From positions 186,001-250,000 of the forward strand of contig CAWIGF010000003.1 in assembly GCA_963835585.1 (NCBI GenBank): 64,000 nt of DNA. Direction: 5' to 3'. The notes beneath the pieces are model-generated. The model was not told where the DNA came from and ran no database searches. It saw nothing but the letters and a program-made list of their open reading frames with translations. Made by a program: the position numbers and the translations under genes. This DNA is from UBA10107 sp963835585 (GTDB lineage: Archaea; Nanobdellota; Nanobdellia; Woesearchaeales; UBA10107). Every line of letters starts with the position of its first letter. Within the stretch, counting starts at the first letter, position 1. Below, piece after piece: positions 32,349 through 41,922 of the stretch.

Positions 32349-33316
32349 CGCATCACCTTACTGATTGCTTCTATAATTCTTTCTTCATTAGGAAGGTAAC
32401 TTGCCTCATTTTTGTACAATGGCATTATAGTATCGAATCCAGTGACTCTTTTTACCGGTGCCTCTAACTCAAAAATTGCTTGTTCGTTGATTAATGCGCT
32501 TATTTCTGCTGCAACACCAAATGATCGTGGCGCTTCCTGCACTATTAGGCATCGTCCTGTTTTTTTGACTGAGTTTATGATTGTTTCAACATCCAATGGA
32601 GAAATTGTGCGTAAGTCAATAAGTTCTATGTCGTATTTGTCTTTTATTTGATCAATTGCCTTTTGTGCAATCCACAACATTGCTCCGTATGCAATGACAG
32701 TTATATCTTTTCCTTCTTTGACGATTCTTGCCTTTCCTATTGGTATTGTGTATGATTTTTCCGGAACTTCTTCCTTTATTGCTCTGTAAACTCTCTTCGG
32801 TTCCATGAAAATGACCGGATCGGGGTCTCGTATGGCGCTTGCCAGCAATCCTTTCGCCTCGTAAGGCGTTGCAGGAATTACGACCTTTATTCCGGGAATG
32901 TGGCCGTAATGGGCTTCAGGAGATTCTGAGTGATGTTCTAATGCTCGTATTCCTCCCGAATACGGGAATCGTATCACCAATGGGCATGTAAAATGCCCCC
33001 TGGATCTGTTTCGCAAACGTGCAACGTGATTGACAATCTGATTGAACGCAGGATATGCAAATCCATCGAACTGAATTTCAGCGACTGGTTTCAATCCATA
33101 TAACGCAAGCCCGATTGACGTTCCGACAATTCCTGATTCTGCCAAAGGTGTATCGATAACCCTGTTTTCCCCAAATTTCCTTACCAAACCATCCGTAACC
33201 CTGAATACGCCGCCATCAACACCAACATCTTCTCCAAGGATTATAACATTTTTGTCTCTTTTCATTTCTTGCTCAAGCGCAAGGTTCAACGCCTCAACCA
33301 TATTCATCTGTGCCAT
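32345..33316 (-). CDS. pdhB: 2-oxo acid dehydrogenase E1 beta subunit
   Basis: The 323-residue transketolase-like beta subunit pairs with E1 alpha to decarboxylate the 2-oxo acid on thiamine diphosphate. Clear family segments are LALEQEMKRDKNVIILGEDVG, GTSIGLALYGLKPVAEIQF and the C-terminal LDVETIINSVKKTGRCL. Stop and start codons of alpha and beta overlap (TAATG), so they are made stoichiometrically. Substrate (pyruvate versus branched chain) cannot be separated from sequence by eye. Confidence 0.95.
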   Translation of the reverse strand: MAQMNMVEALNLALEQEMKRDKNVIILGEDVGVDGGVFRVTDGLVRKFGENRVIDTPLAESGIVGTSIGLALYGLKPVAEIQFDGFAYPAFNQIVNHVARLRNRSRGHFTCPLVIRFPYSGGIRALEHHSESPEAHYGHIPGIKVVIPATPYEAKGLLASAIRDPDPVIFMEPKRVYRAIKEEVPEKSYTIPIGKARIVKEGKDITVIAYGAMLWIAQKAIDQIKDKYDIELIDLRTISPLDVETIINSVKKTGRCLIVQEAPRSFGVAAEISALINEQAIFELEAPVKRVTGFDTIMPLYKNEASYLPNEERIIEAISKVMR

Positions 33317-34383
33317 TATTTCTTGAACTCCTTTATGTAATCCAGCTGCTCTTTCATCGATGGTGTAATTTCACTATATAGATATTTGAACATATCATCC
33401 AATTCAGGTGCAGGCATAGCTTCCGCGGCTGCGACCTCCGCCTCTATTATTTTGTCAGTATCCCTTATGAATTTCTCTTCATTCTTCTCGGACCATATTT
33501 TTTCTTTTGTGATATATTTTTTCAGTCGTGCAATTGGATCTTTCTTTATCCATTCCTTCACTTCAGAATCTTTCCTATATTTTGTCGCGTCATCGGATGT
33601 TGTATGATTTGCAATTCGATATGTATACATCTCAATTAATGTCGCACCTTTTCCCTCTCTCGCACGTTTTGCAGCCTGTTCCGCTGCAGAATACATTGCA
33701 AACACGTCGTTTCCATCAACTTTTATTCCCTCAATGCCGTATGCAATCGCTTTCTGCGCAAGAGTTTTTGACGCTGTTTGTTTTCTCACGGGAACTGAAA
33801 TTGCATATTGGTTGTTTTGGCATAAAAATATGGCGGGAACCTTGAACACGCCTGCAAAATTCATTGCTTCGTGGAAATCTCCCTCGCTTGTTGCTCCATC
33901 TCCAAAGAAACCAAGTGCGACGTTCTTCTTGTTTTTTAATTTCATTCCCCATGCCAACCCTGCAGTGTGCAGCACTTGTGAACCGACTGGAATTGTAATT
34001 GGCAACGTTGTTGGAGAATCCTCTGAGAAATTTCCTCTTTCATCACCGCCCCACACAAGAACATAGTTTCTTGGTTTGACTCCCCTGTAAAGTCCAGCTG
34101 CCATCTCCCTAAATGACTGAACCATCCAATCATCCTTTGTGAGGACAGCTGCTGCCCCAACTTGCGCTTCCTGTCCTCTAATTTGGGCGAATGTACCGAT
34201 TCTTCCCTGTCTTTGCAATGCAAGAAGCTTATCGTCAAATTTTCTTGCAAAAACCATTGTTTTGTACAGTTTGAGAATAATTTCTTTGCTGATTTTTGGC
34301 ATGAGTGCTTTGTCTACATTGCCTTTCTCATCAAGAATTTGAAGATACTCTATTTTAAACTCAGCAATTGTTTGCTTTGTCAT
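33316..34383 (-). CDS. pdhA: 2-oxo acid dehydrogenase E1 alpha subunit
   Basis: A 355-residue thiamine-diphosphate-binding subunit. The TPP motif runs from GDGATSEGDFHEAMNF to the downstream LCQNN, and the phosphorylation-loop-like YRIANHTTSDDATKYR segment follows. N-terminal RIGTFAQIRGQEAQVGAA matches the family. The gene starts 22 bp after lipA and runs into E1 beta. Order in the operon is thioredoxin-like, lipA, E1 alpha, E1 beta, E2. Confidence 0.95.
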   Translation of the reverse strand: MTKQTIAEFKIEYLQILDEKGNVDKALMPKISKEIILKLYKTMVFARKFDDKLLALQRQGRIGTFAQIRGQEAQVGAAAVLTKDDWMVQSFREMAAGLYRGVKPRNYVLVWGGDERGNFSEDSPTTLPITIPVGSQVLHTAGLAWGMKLKNKKNVALGFFGDGATSEGDFHEAMNFAGVFKVPAIFLCQNNQYAISVPVRKQTASKTLAQKAIAYGIEGIKVDGNDVFAMYSAAEQAAKRAREGKGATLIEMYTYRIANHTTSDDATKYRKDSEVKEWIKKDPIARLKKYITKEKIWSEKNEEKFIRDTDKIIEAEVAAAEAMPAPELDDMFKYLYSEITPSMKEQLDYIKEFKK

Positions 34384-34405
34384 ACGCCTCTTTGTAATGG
34401 AAATC

Positions 34406-35329
34406 TCATTTATTCTTTATAAGGCTATTGCTCGGTTTTAGTATGTTTTTGATGAACAATTCCCCTGCCTTGTATGAGCTTCTCACAAAAGGGCCTGATG
34501 CTACAAAAGCAAAACCAAATTTTTCTCCTTTTTTTCTGTAATCCTCAAAAACATCCGGATGTATGTATTCAACAAATGGAAGGTGTCGTTGGCTTGGCCT
34601 TAGATACTGGCCTATTGTGAATATGTTGACTCCTATTTTGAGCAGATCTTTCATTGCTTGTTCTACTTCTTCTCTTGTCTCTCCCAGACCGACCATGATT
34701 CCTGATTTTGTTATGATGTTTTTATCGAGTTTTTTTACATTTTCAAGAACTGAAAGCGATTGCGCGTAGTTTGCACGGATATCTCTTGTCCTTCTTTGCA
34801 GTCGTTCAACAGTTTCTATGTTGTGGCTGATTACATCTGGCTTTGCATCCGTGATATTTTTCAATAATTTGATGTCTCCATTAAAATCAGGGATGAGCAC
34901 TTCAACAATCATATTGGGATTCCCTAGCTTTATTGCTCTTATGCAATTCGCAAAATGAATGCTTCCTTGATCTTCCAAATCATCCCTGTCGACGGATGTC
35001 AGAACGACATAATCGAAGATTCCGATCTCTTTCAATGCTTTAACGAGCTTTTGTGGTTCTTCTTTGTCTATGTCCTCTCCTTTCGCAGCGGTTTTCACGT
35101 TGCAGAATCTGCAGCCTCTTGTGCACGTGTCCCCCAAAACCATGAATGTTGCAGTTCCTCCTGACCAGCACTCGGAATTATTCGGGCAATGCCCCTCTGC
35201 GCAGATTGTTGTCAGCCTATATTTTTTTATGATTCTCTTGACATCAGAAAACTGATTTGTGGAAGGCTTTATTTTGAACCATTCGGGCTTGTGAGAAATT
35301 CCCTTGAAGACTACGTTGGTGTCTGTCAT
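34406..35329 (-). CDS. lipA: Lipoyl synthase LipA
   Basis: Radical SAM enzyme inserting two sulfurs into octanoyl-E2. Both cluster motifs are visible: the auxiliary CAEGHCPNNSECW and the radical CTRGCRFC. The remaining barrel and the late RSSYKAGELF with the sacrificial-cluster serine are present; 307 residues is normal. Positioned in the PDH operon directly before E1 alpha, so cofactor synthesis and the enzyme are co-expressed. Confidence 0.96.
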   Translation of the reverse strand: MTDTNVVFKGISHKPEWFKIKPSTNQFSDVKRIIKKYRLTTICAEGHCPNNSECWSGGTATFMVLGDTCTRGCRFCNVKTAAKGEDIDKEEPQKLVKALKEIGIFDYVVLTSVDRDDLEDQGSIHFANCIRAIKLGNPNMIVEVLIPDFNGDIKLLKNITDAKPDVISHNIETVERLQRRTRDIRANYAQSLSVLENVKKLDKNIITKSGIMVGLGETREEVEQAMKDLLKIGVNIFTIGQYLRPSQRHLPFVEYIHPDVFEDYRKKGEKFGFAFVASGPFVRSSYKAGELFIKNILKPSNSLIKNK

Positions 35330-35352
35330 TTTTTTATTTTAAAAATAAAAAT

Positions 35353-35652
35353 TTACTTCCCTGTTGCCCAGTCTTTCAACTTACCATATGGTGCGAAGCC
35401 GCAGATGAACTTTCCTGTTTTTTTGTTTACGAAGAAAGGAACTCCGTTGCATTTGCCTATTGATTCTTTTTGGAATTCTGCCTGGTTAGCCGCATTGTGC
35501 CAGCACTCTTTCTTTACAACTTTAACACCTATGTCTTTTTCGAGTTTTTCAATGTCAGGAGCCATCTGAACGCAGAAGTGGCATTCTGTTCCATAATACT
35601 CAACCAAATCCCCTTCGCTTGGTCCTTTTTCTGTTTTTTTTGCCGCTGCCAT
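35353..35652 (-). CDS. Thioredoxin-like protein at head of PDH operon
   Basis: A 99-residue thioredoxin-fold protein with the redox pair CHFC in YYGTECHFCVQMAPD and a cis-Pro loop in CNGVPFFVNK. The ATG at 35652 is preferred: GGTGAT lies a few bases upstream, and the longer frame from 35706 adds an unrelated leader. It starts the operon 23 bp before lipA. A paralogue lies at 41912-42178. It may reduce LipA, the lipoyl groups of E2 or another thiol; this is inference from position. Confidence 0.82.
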   Translation of the reverse strand: MAAAKKTEKGPSEGDLVEYYGTECHFCVQMAPDIEKLEKDIGVKVVKKECWHNAANQAEFQKESIGKCNGVPFFVNKKTGKFICGFAPYGKLKDWATGK

Positions 35653-35722
35653 ATGATCACCTATATTACGAATAGATGAAGGGTTTAAAATGTTTTTCAT
35701 AAGCAAGCTTTAAAAACACTGT

Positions 35723-36973
35723 TTGATGTATTTGTTCTTTATGGATGCATTCTTCAACCCAAAGACAATCGCAGTAATAGGCGCCTCTTCAAGTCCAAAT
35801 AAAATAGGGAGGGTTGTGTTTGATACCTTGCTTAATTCAGGGAAAAAAGTTTATCCAATAAATCCAAATGCGGAATTGATTTCTGGAGTTAGATGCTATC
35901 CGAACCTAACTGCAATAGGCAAGGTCGACTTGATTGTCGTGGCTGTTCCTGTCCCTCAAACACTGGAAGTGATGGAAGAGGCAGGGAAAATAGGAATCAG
36001 GCATGCAGTGATCATAACGGCGGGATTCAAAGAGGAAGGAAATTACGATGCAGACACTAAGCTTACTGAAATTTGCTCAAAATATAAGATAGACGTAATC
36101 GGTCCAAACTGTCTTGGCATAATTGACACGTATTCGGGTATTGATGCGGTATTCCTGCCACCAAACAGGCTGAAAAGGCCTAAAAAAGGAGGAATAAGCT
36201 TCATAACACAGTCTGGTGCAACAGGCTCTGCAATCCTTGACGTTCTTGGCTCATTGGGAGTTTCAAAGTTCATCAGCTACGGCAACGCCCTTAATCTCAA
36301 TGAAACAGATTATCTGGAATATCTTGCGAAGGATAGATCGACGAAAATAATCTGCATGTATGTGGAAGGGATCAAGGATGGACACAGATTTTTCAAAGTC
36401 TGCTCAAAAATAAAAAAACCAATTGTTGTGTTGAAAGGCGGGACTACAAAGGAAGGAGGCAAGGCAACATTGTCCCATACAGGTTCGTTGGCAGGGGATG
36501 CTGAAATATATTCTGGAATCTTCAAGCAATTGAATATGATTGAAGCTTCAGGAATAAGGGAAATGCTCGGAGCCTTAGAGTTGCTGAACAAAAACATTAA
36601 AGGAAAAACAATTGGTGTCATTACCAATGGTGGCGGTTACGGAATTCTTACCGTGGATAATTTGATAAAAGCAGGGTTGCATTTCGCAGGCCTTGTTGAT
36701 TTATTCGGGGACGCGAGCAATGAGTCTTATAAAAAGGCGATAAATGCAATGAAATCGGACATTATTATCTGTAATGTTCTGTTCCAAACTCCACTTCTAG
36801 ACGAATCTCTTGTCGACATACTGATTGATGAGGCAAAAAAGAAGAAGCTTGTTGTCGTTTCAACAGGCTCTGAATATGTTGATGTATTGAAGCACAAACT
36901 TATTGCTAATGGTGTTTCTGTGTTCGACACTCCAGAAGAGGCGGTCGATGCGTTGCGGTTGGTCGTTGAATGA
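35723..36973 (+). CDS. acdA: ADP-forming acetyl/acyl-CoA synthetase, alpha subunit
   Basis: A 416-residue CoA-binding and ligase subunit. The N-terminal CoA-binding domain starts KTIAVIGASSSPNKIG, the middle has FITQSGATGSAIL, and the phosphorylated-His-type segment KATLSHTGSLAGD lies near residue 250. It pairs with the beta subunit at 28598-29224, giving acetate and ATP from acetyl-CoA produced by PDH. The gene overlaps the following O-methyltransferase by 4 nt. It is divergent from the PDH operon. Confidence 0.93.
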   Translation: MMYLFFMDAFFNPKTIAVIGASSSPNKIGRVVFDTLLNSGKKVYPINPNAELISGVRCYPNLTAIGKVDLIVVAVPVPQTLEVMEEAGKIGIRHAVIITAGFKEEGNYDADTKLTEICSKYKIDVIGPNCLGIIDTYSGIDAVFLPPNRLKRPKKGGISFITQSGATGSAILDVLGSLGVSKFISYGNALNLNETDYLEYLAKDRSTKIICMYVEGIKDGHRFFKVCSKIKKPIVVLKGGTTKEGGKATLSHTGSLAGDAEIYSGIFKQLNMIEASGIREMLGALELLNKNIKGKTIGVITNGGGYGILTVDNLIKAGLHFAGLVDLFGDASNESYKKAINAMKSDIIICNVLFQTPLLDESLVDILIDEAKKKKLVVVSTGSEYVDVLKHKLIANGVSVFDTPEEAVDALRLVVE

Positions 36974-37509
36974 TTGAACGGATTGGGGCAATTCTTAGAG
37001 AACAAGAAATATTAAACGAACATGGAAACTTTTCAACAATAAGCAAGGAAACAGGAGTGCTTCTTTATGCTTTGGTTAAAATCAAAAATCCGAAAGCAGT
37101 CCTTGAAATCGGAACATCGATAGGTTATTCGAGCGTTTGGATTGCTTCTGCTTTTAAAAAAGGTTCAAAACTTATCTGCATAGACCGCTGGCCAGAGCGT
37201 TGTCACATTGCAAAGCAGTTTTTCAAGAAATCAAGATTGCCCATAACATTAATGGAAGGAGATGCTTTGAAAATTATCCCACAACTTAAGCAGAAGTTCG
37301 ATGCTGTTTTCCTCGATGCAACTAAATCAGAATACCTCAGATACTTGAAACTTCTGATAAATCACAATAAGCTAAATAGGAATGCGATGATTGTTGCGGA
37401 CAATACAATTTCGCATGCAGACAAGATGCGTGATTTTCTCGAGTTCGCGAAGAAAAGAAAAGCTATGACTCTAAGTACAGGAAAGGGTATAACTATTTTT
37501 TCTGTTTGA
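36970..37509 (+). CDS. SAM-dependent O-methyltransferase family protein
   Basis: A 179-residue class I methyltransferase of the O-methyltransferase 3 (COMT-like) group. The SAM-binding motif is VLEIGTSIGYSSVWIA at about residues 40-55, with an acidic CIDRWPERC after strand 2 and the metal-type AVFLDATKSEY and VADNTISHA. It is translationally coupled to the alpha subunit of acyl-CoA synthetase by ATGA overlap. Acceptor unknown; the pairing with energy metabolism may be accidental. Confidence 0.85.
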   Translation: MIERIGAILREQEILNEHGNFSTISKETGVLLYALVKIKNPKAVLEIGTSIGYSSVWIASAFKKGSKLICIDRWPERCHIAKQFFKKSRLPITLMEGDALKIIPQLKQKFDAVFLDATKSEYLRYLKLLINHNKLNRNAMIVADNTISHADKMRDFLEFAKKRKAMTLSTGKGITIFSV

Positions 37510-37560
37510 GCACAAAAAATCTGAGTAAAGTTTATATAAGGACTTTATTTGGTTATTTGT

Positions 37561-38649
37561 ATGGCAAATATGGATATGTTTGACGAGGTAGGTCCTGAAA
37601 AGATTCTTGAGGTATATGATCCAAAGACAAAAGTGCATGGCTTCGTAGTTATAGATAATACGAAGCGGGGACCTGGCAAAGGCGGTATCCGAATGACGCC
37701 AACGGTATCCAGAGAAGAGGTTTTCAAATTGGCACGCACAATGACATGGAAATCTGCCATGGCGGACTTGCCGTTCGGCGGTGCCAAGGCAGGAATCATC
37801 GCAAATCCTCATGCTATGAGCAGCAAGCAGAAACAAGATGTGGTAAGATCATTTGCTAAAGCGATTTCCTGCATTTCTCCTTCATTATATGTCGCAGCTC
37901 CGGACATTAATACTGCTGAACAAGATATGGAAACTATCGCAAAAGTTCTTGGCCCGAAATCATGCACTGGAAAACCTGCATACATGAAAGGACTGCCTCA
38001 TGAACTTGGTTCAACAGGATTTGGTGTAGCTCATTCAACAAAAGTTGCATTGCAGTATCTAAATTTCAATCCAAAGACGACAACATTTGCAGTAGAAGGG
38101 TTCGGTAATGTTGGCTGGTTTGCAGCGAAACAACTCGTTGACATGGGATTAATACTAGTTGCAGTTTCTGATTCAAAGGGAGTTCTCTATAATAAAAATG
38201 GAATTGACTTCAAGAAGCTCGCAAAAGTTAAAAAGCAAACAGGCAGCGTAACAAACTACAGGCCAGGCAGCTTGCTTCCAACGCAAGATATCATAAATGT
38301 AAATGCGGACGTACTGGTTACTGCAGCGATTCCTGATTTGATACGAATGGACAATTACAGTCGAGTAAAATCAAAGCTTGTCATTGAGGGTTCAAACATT
38401 CCCATGACGCAGGAAGTTGAACTTGCCTTGCATAAAAAAGGAATACTTGTCGTTCCTGATTTCGTTGCAAACGCAGGTGGCGTAATTTCAAGCTACGTCG
38501 AATATATTGGCGGTTCCAAGAGGGAAATGTTTAAACTCGTTGATAAAAAAATAACAAAGAACACAAAAATAGTTCTTGATAGGGCAAAAAAAGAACGGGT
38601 TGCTCCGCGAACAGCCGCGATGAAGATAGCATTGGAAAGAATACAATAG
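37561..38649 (+). CDS. gdhA: Glutamate dehydrogenase (Glu/Leu/Phe/Val family)
   Basis: Oxidatively deaminates glutamate (or a related amino acid) to the 2-oxo acid. The substrate-binding GPGKGGIRMTP, catalytic-type Lys in MTWKSAMADLPFGGAKAGI and the Rossmann FAVEGFGNVGWFAAKQL are present. At 362 residues it lacks some of the N-terminus of typical 410-420-residue enzymes. The ATG at 37561 is preferred over an upstream TTG because TTTATATAAG lies about 27 bp before it. NAD versus NADP preference is undecided. Confidence 0.92.
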   Translation: MANMDMFDEVGPEKILEVYDPKTKVHGFVVIDNTKRGPGKGGIRMTPTVSREEVFKLARTMTWKSAMADLPFGGAKAGIIANPHAMSSKQKQDVVRSFAKAISCISPSLYVAAPDINTAEQDMETIAKVLGPKSCTGKPAYMKGLPHELGSTGFGVAHSTKVALQYLNFNPKTTTFAVEGFGNVGWFAAKQLVDMGLILVAVSDSKGVLYNKNGIDFKKLAKVKKQTGSVTNYRPGSLLPTQDIINVNADVLVTAAIPDLIRMDNYSRVKSKLVIEGSNIPMTQEVELALHKKGILVVPDFVANAGGVISSYVEYIGGSKREMFKLVDKKITKNTKIVLDRAKKERVAPRTAAMKIALERIQ

Positions 38650-38652
38650 TTT

Positions 38653-39282
38653 CTACAACTCAAGATAACTTATCAATTTTACGTTCTTATTTTCTCTTAA
38701 GAAATCCTGCAGTCTTACTATGCAGTCGAATTCAGCTTCTCTTTGCTTGTTTAGGCTTGATTTGCTCGATGAATCATATTTTCCAGGATGCATTGCTATT
38801 TCATAGCTATGTCCATCATTCATTTTCTTTAAGAAATTGAGTATCTCTTCGTAGTCTCCTTTTACAGACACCAGCACACGATCTGTTGTTTGCTTTGTAT
38901 CTGATGGAATATCGTGATTTCTAGTAGGAAGATTGTGTTTATGTGCAAATTCGTTAATAGTTTTAACTGCATTTTCATTTCTTGTCATTTTGTGCACGTC
39001 CAAATGGCTAGGTTTAAAACCAAATACTTTGATGAATTTATTGTATTGCTCTTCAACTTGTTCAGGCATTGGTTTTTCTAAATCAAGCTCTACGTGAAGT
39101 CCTATGCTAATTTTATCTTTCAAAGAAACAAGTTTGTTCAATTGTGTTCTTTGTTCTTCGGTTACCCTATTTATCATAACTGTTGTGGATTTGATTAATC
39201 TCTTTTCAAGCAGTTCGAGAATTTTTTCATTAAATATCATGCTCATCCCAAAGTCGTCGGCATTTATGATGAGTTTAATCAT
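38653..39282 (-). CDS. YdjC/ChbG-family carbohydrate deacetylase
   Basis: A 209-residue metal-dependent deacetylase family member. The signature NADDFG is at residues 7-12, with GLHVELD, HLDVHKM and MHPGKYD providing the metal and catalytic His/Asp residues. The family removes acetyl from N-acetylated sugars such as chitobiose; the true substrate here may be a surface glycan. It is convergent with the glutamate dehydrogenase gene and followed upstream by a nitroreductase gene on the same strand. Confidence 0.85.
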   Translation of the reverse strand: MIKLIINADDFGMSMIFNEKILELLEKRLIKSTTVMINRVTEEQRTQLNKLVSLKDKISIGLHVELDLEKPMPEQVEEQYNKFIKVFGFKPSHLDVHKMTRNENAVKTINEFAHKHNLPTRNHDIPSDTKQTTDRVLVSVKGDYEEILNFLKKMNDGHSYEIAMHPGKYDSSSKSSLNKQREAEFDCIVRLQDFLRENKNVKLISYLEL

Positions 39283-39291
39283 TTTGTATTA

Positions 39292-40071
39292 TTAAAATTT
39301 TCTTGTCGCTGGTCTTTTAGGCAATTCCCTTGGTATCTCTGTGACATTATTGGTGGGTTCTTCTTTTGGTCTCTCTTCCAAGAAATGATCCTGTGCAGGA
39401 GTTTCTTCTTTTTTCCTGCTGAATAATGATTTTATCTTTTCAAACAATCCTTTTGTGTTTCTCTTTGTGATTTTTGCGATTTCCGATGTTACCTGCTGCC
39501 CTGCATTTCCCCATTCGCCGAACGCAACTGCAAGGTTCGCGATGTGCTCGCCATACTCTTCGAAATAGACAAACTTGCCTAATTCATATTTGCTTGATTG
39601 TTTTACGTTCTCAGCTGGATATCCTATAGTTACTAATGCATGGATTTGCGCAGGTGCTTTTATTTTAAGAACATCATTCAGTTGCTCTTCAGTGAATCCT
39701 ACTACAAGCGAGCAGCCAAGACCGAGATTTGTAGCCTCAAGAAGCATGTTTTCCACGGAAAAAGAGGTGTCTTGTACCGAATAAACTTTCTCACCTTTTG
39801 TTCCAAAGAATTTTCCGAGTTTCTGGTTCTCAGAGATAATCGCAATTATCACAGGCGTGCTTTGCATCCATGTCTGGTTTCCGCATGCCTGTGCGATTGC
39901 TGTTTTTGTTTGATCTTTTTTTATGACAATGAAGCTCCTGTCTTGGAGATTTCCAGCGGAGGGGGCGAGGCGTCCTGCGTCGAGAATTAGGCCGAGCATT
40001 TCCCTGTCGACTGGCTTATCTGTGTACTTTCTGCAGCCCCATCGTTGTTCGATTGCAGCGTATGCATCCAT
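39292..40071 (-). CDS. Nitroreductase-family flavoprotein with C-terminal tail
   Basis: A 259-residue FMN-dependent oxidoreductase. The N-terminal RWGCRKYTDKPVDREML and RLAPSAGNLQDRSFIVI are the FMN-contact segments, with NLGLGCSLVVGF near residue 130. After the roughly 190-residue domain comes a basic, Pro/Glu-rich tail (FEKIKSLFSRKKEETP) probably unstructured. Substrate is unknown; such enzymes reduce quinones, nitro compounds or flavins. The tail is unusual and might tether the enzyme. Confidence 0.87.
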   Translation of the reverse strand: MDAYAAIEQRWGCRKYTDKPVDREMLGLILDAGRLAPSAGNLQDRSFIVIKKDQTKTAIAQACGNQTWMQSTPVIIAIISENQKLGKFFGTKGEKVYSVQDTSFSVENMLLEATNLGLGCSLVVGFTEEQLNDVLKIKAPAQIHALVTIGYPAENVKQSSKYELGKFVYFEEYGEHIANLAVAFGEWGNAGQQVTSEIAKITKRNTKGLFEKIKSLFSRKKEETPAQDHFLEERPKEEPTNNVTEIPRELPKRPATRKF

Positions 40072-40149
40072 GCAAGTATTGCATGAAACTTCCTATATAA
40101 ACATATCGCTACAAATAGATTTTTAAATGTTCATTCATAATACCTGTAC

Positions 40150-41922
40150 ATGAATTATGCCGATTTGGTGGATGTTTATGAAAAACTTGAGAAGACAACA
40201 AAGCGTCTAGAAAAAACACATATTCTTTCCGAATTCCTGAAGACAGTCAGCATTGATTCCTTGCCGTATGTTGTTCTTCTGCTGCAAGGAAATGTCTACC
40301 CTGCTGTGGAAGAGAAGAAGATTGGTGTTGCTGCCAAGCTAGTTCTGAAGGCATTGGCTGCGGCTACTGGCATTCCTTCCAACAAGGTCGAAAACCTATG
40401 GGCAAAAACGGGCGATTTGGGAGAGACTGCACAACAAATGATTTCCAAGAAGAAGCAAGTCACGCTATTCAAGACAGACATTACTGTAAAGAAAGTCATG
40501 GAGAATCTCAGGAAACTCGCTGAGATGGAAGGTGAAGGAACCGTTTCAAGAAAAGTCGATTTGATTTCTGAACTGCTAACTTCAGCCACTCCAAGGGAGG
40601 CAAAGTTCATAATAAGGACTGTACTCGAGGAATTGCGCGTCGGTGTCGCGGACGGAACACTTCGGGACGCAATAGTATGGTCGTTCTTTGCGAAGGACAT
40701 AGGGTTCACATATGAATCGAATGAGAATGATTTCGTTGTTAAAGACAGGCAACTCTACCAGAAATATGTAGATGCGGTGCAGCATGCATATGATTTGGTA
40801 AACGATTTCTCTGAGGTTATTGTTGTGGCGAAAGAAAAGGGACTTGCAGGCCTTGAAAGAATGTCGCTGAAACCAGGAGTTCCTATCAAAGTCATGCTCT
40901 ATAAAAAAGCGAAAGACATAAAGGATGCTTTCGAGACAGTTGGAAAGCCGGCGCAGCTGGAATATAAATTCGACGGGTTCAGGATTGAGGGGCACAAGAC
41001 TAACGGAAAAATAATTCTCTATACGCGTCGATTGGAAAATGTGACGCATCAATTTCCTGATTTGGTGCAGTTCATCAAGGAATACGTTAAGGCGGATAAT
41101 TTCATCATTGACTCGGAGGCAGTTGGTTATGATCCGAAGACAAAGAAATATCTGCCTTTCCAGAAGATTTCGCAAAGAATAAAGAGAAAGTACGACATAA
41201 ACGAGATGGCGGAGAAATTCCCCGTCGAATTGAATGTATTTGATATAATTGAATTGAACGGAGAGAGTTGTCTGCACAAACCTTTCAAAGAAAGGAGAAG
41301 ATTGCTTGAGAAGATAATTCCAAAGCAGCAGCTGTGGAAGATTAAGCTGGCAAATGCAATTGTAACTGATGATGAGAAAAAAGCGACAAAATTCTATCAT
41401 GAATCGCTTGAGGCAGGCAATGAAGGCATTATGGTAAAGAGTTTAATCGAAGGCTACCAACCGGGTTCTCGTGTAGGATACGGCATGAAAGTCAAGCCAA
41501 TCATGGAGACTCTTGATGTTGTCATTGTGGGAGCTGAACATGGAGAAGGAAAGCGTGCGGGTTGGTTGAGTTCATTTGTCATCGCGTGCCTTGATGAAGA
41601 CACTGATGAACTTGTTGAGATAGGCAAGGTAGCGACAGGATTCAAGGAAAAATCAGAAGAAGGTACGAGTTTCGATGAGATGACTGATCTGTTAAAGCCT
41701 TTGATTATCGAGGAGAGGGGGAAGATAGTGAAGGTTAAGCCAAAAATTGTCATCGAAGTTGCGTATGAGGAAATACAGAAATCTTCTGAGTATTCATCCG
41801 GTTATGCATTGCGGTTCCCACGCTTGGTTAGGTTAAGAGAAGATAGGGGTCCTGACGATGCATCCACATTAAGAGAAGTCGATATTTTGTACAAGAATCA
41901 AAGGGGAAGGAATGAAAAATAA
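40150..41922 (+). CDS. lig: ATP-dependent DNA ligase
   Basis: Archaeal replicative DNA ligase of 590 residues. The nucleotidyltransferase motif I is YKFDGFR with the adenylated Lys at 273; later motifs include FIIDSEAVGYD, VFDIIELNGE, GIMVKSLIEGYQPG and the terminal VKVKPKIVIEVAYEEIQ. An N-terminal DNA-binding domain occupies residues 1-240. The 3' end overlaps a thioredoxin-like gene by 11 nt, giving possible coupling. A TATA-like ATTTTTAAATG lies before the ATG. Confidence 0.96.
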   Translation: MNYADLVDVYEKLEKTTKRLEKTHILSEFLKTVSIDSLPYVVLLLQGNVYPAVEEKKIGVAAKLVLKALAAATGIPSNKVENLWAKTGDLGETAQQMISKKKQVTLFKTDITVKKVMENLRKLAEMEGEGTVSRKVDLISELLTSATPREAKFIIRTVLEELRVGVADGTLRDAIVWSFFAKDIGFTYESNENDFVVKDRQLYQKYVDAVQHAYDLVNDFSEVIVVAKEKGLAGLERMSLKPGVPIKVMLYKKAKDIKDAFETVGKPAQLEYKFDGFRIEGHKTNGKIILYTRRLENVTHQFPDLVQFIKEYVKADNFIIDSEAVGYDPKTKKYLPFQKISQRIKRKYDINEMAEKFPVELNVFDIIELNGESCLHKPFKERRRLLEKIIPKQQLWKIKLANAIVTDDEKKATKFYHESLEAGNEGIMVKSLIEGYQPGSRVGYGMKVKPIMETLDVVIVGAEHGEGKRAGWLSSFVIACLDEDTDELVEIGKVATGFKEKSEEGTSFDEMTDLLKPLIIEERGKIVKVKPKIVIEVAYEEIQKSSEYSSGYALRFPRLVRLREDRGPDDASTLREVDILYKNQRGRNEK

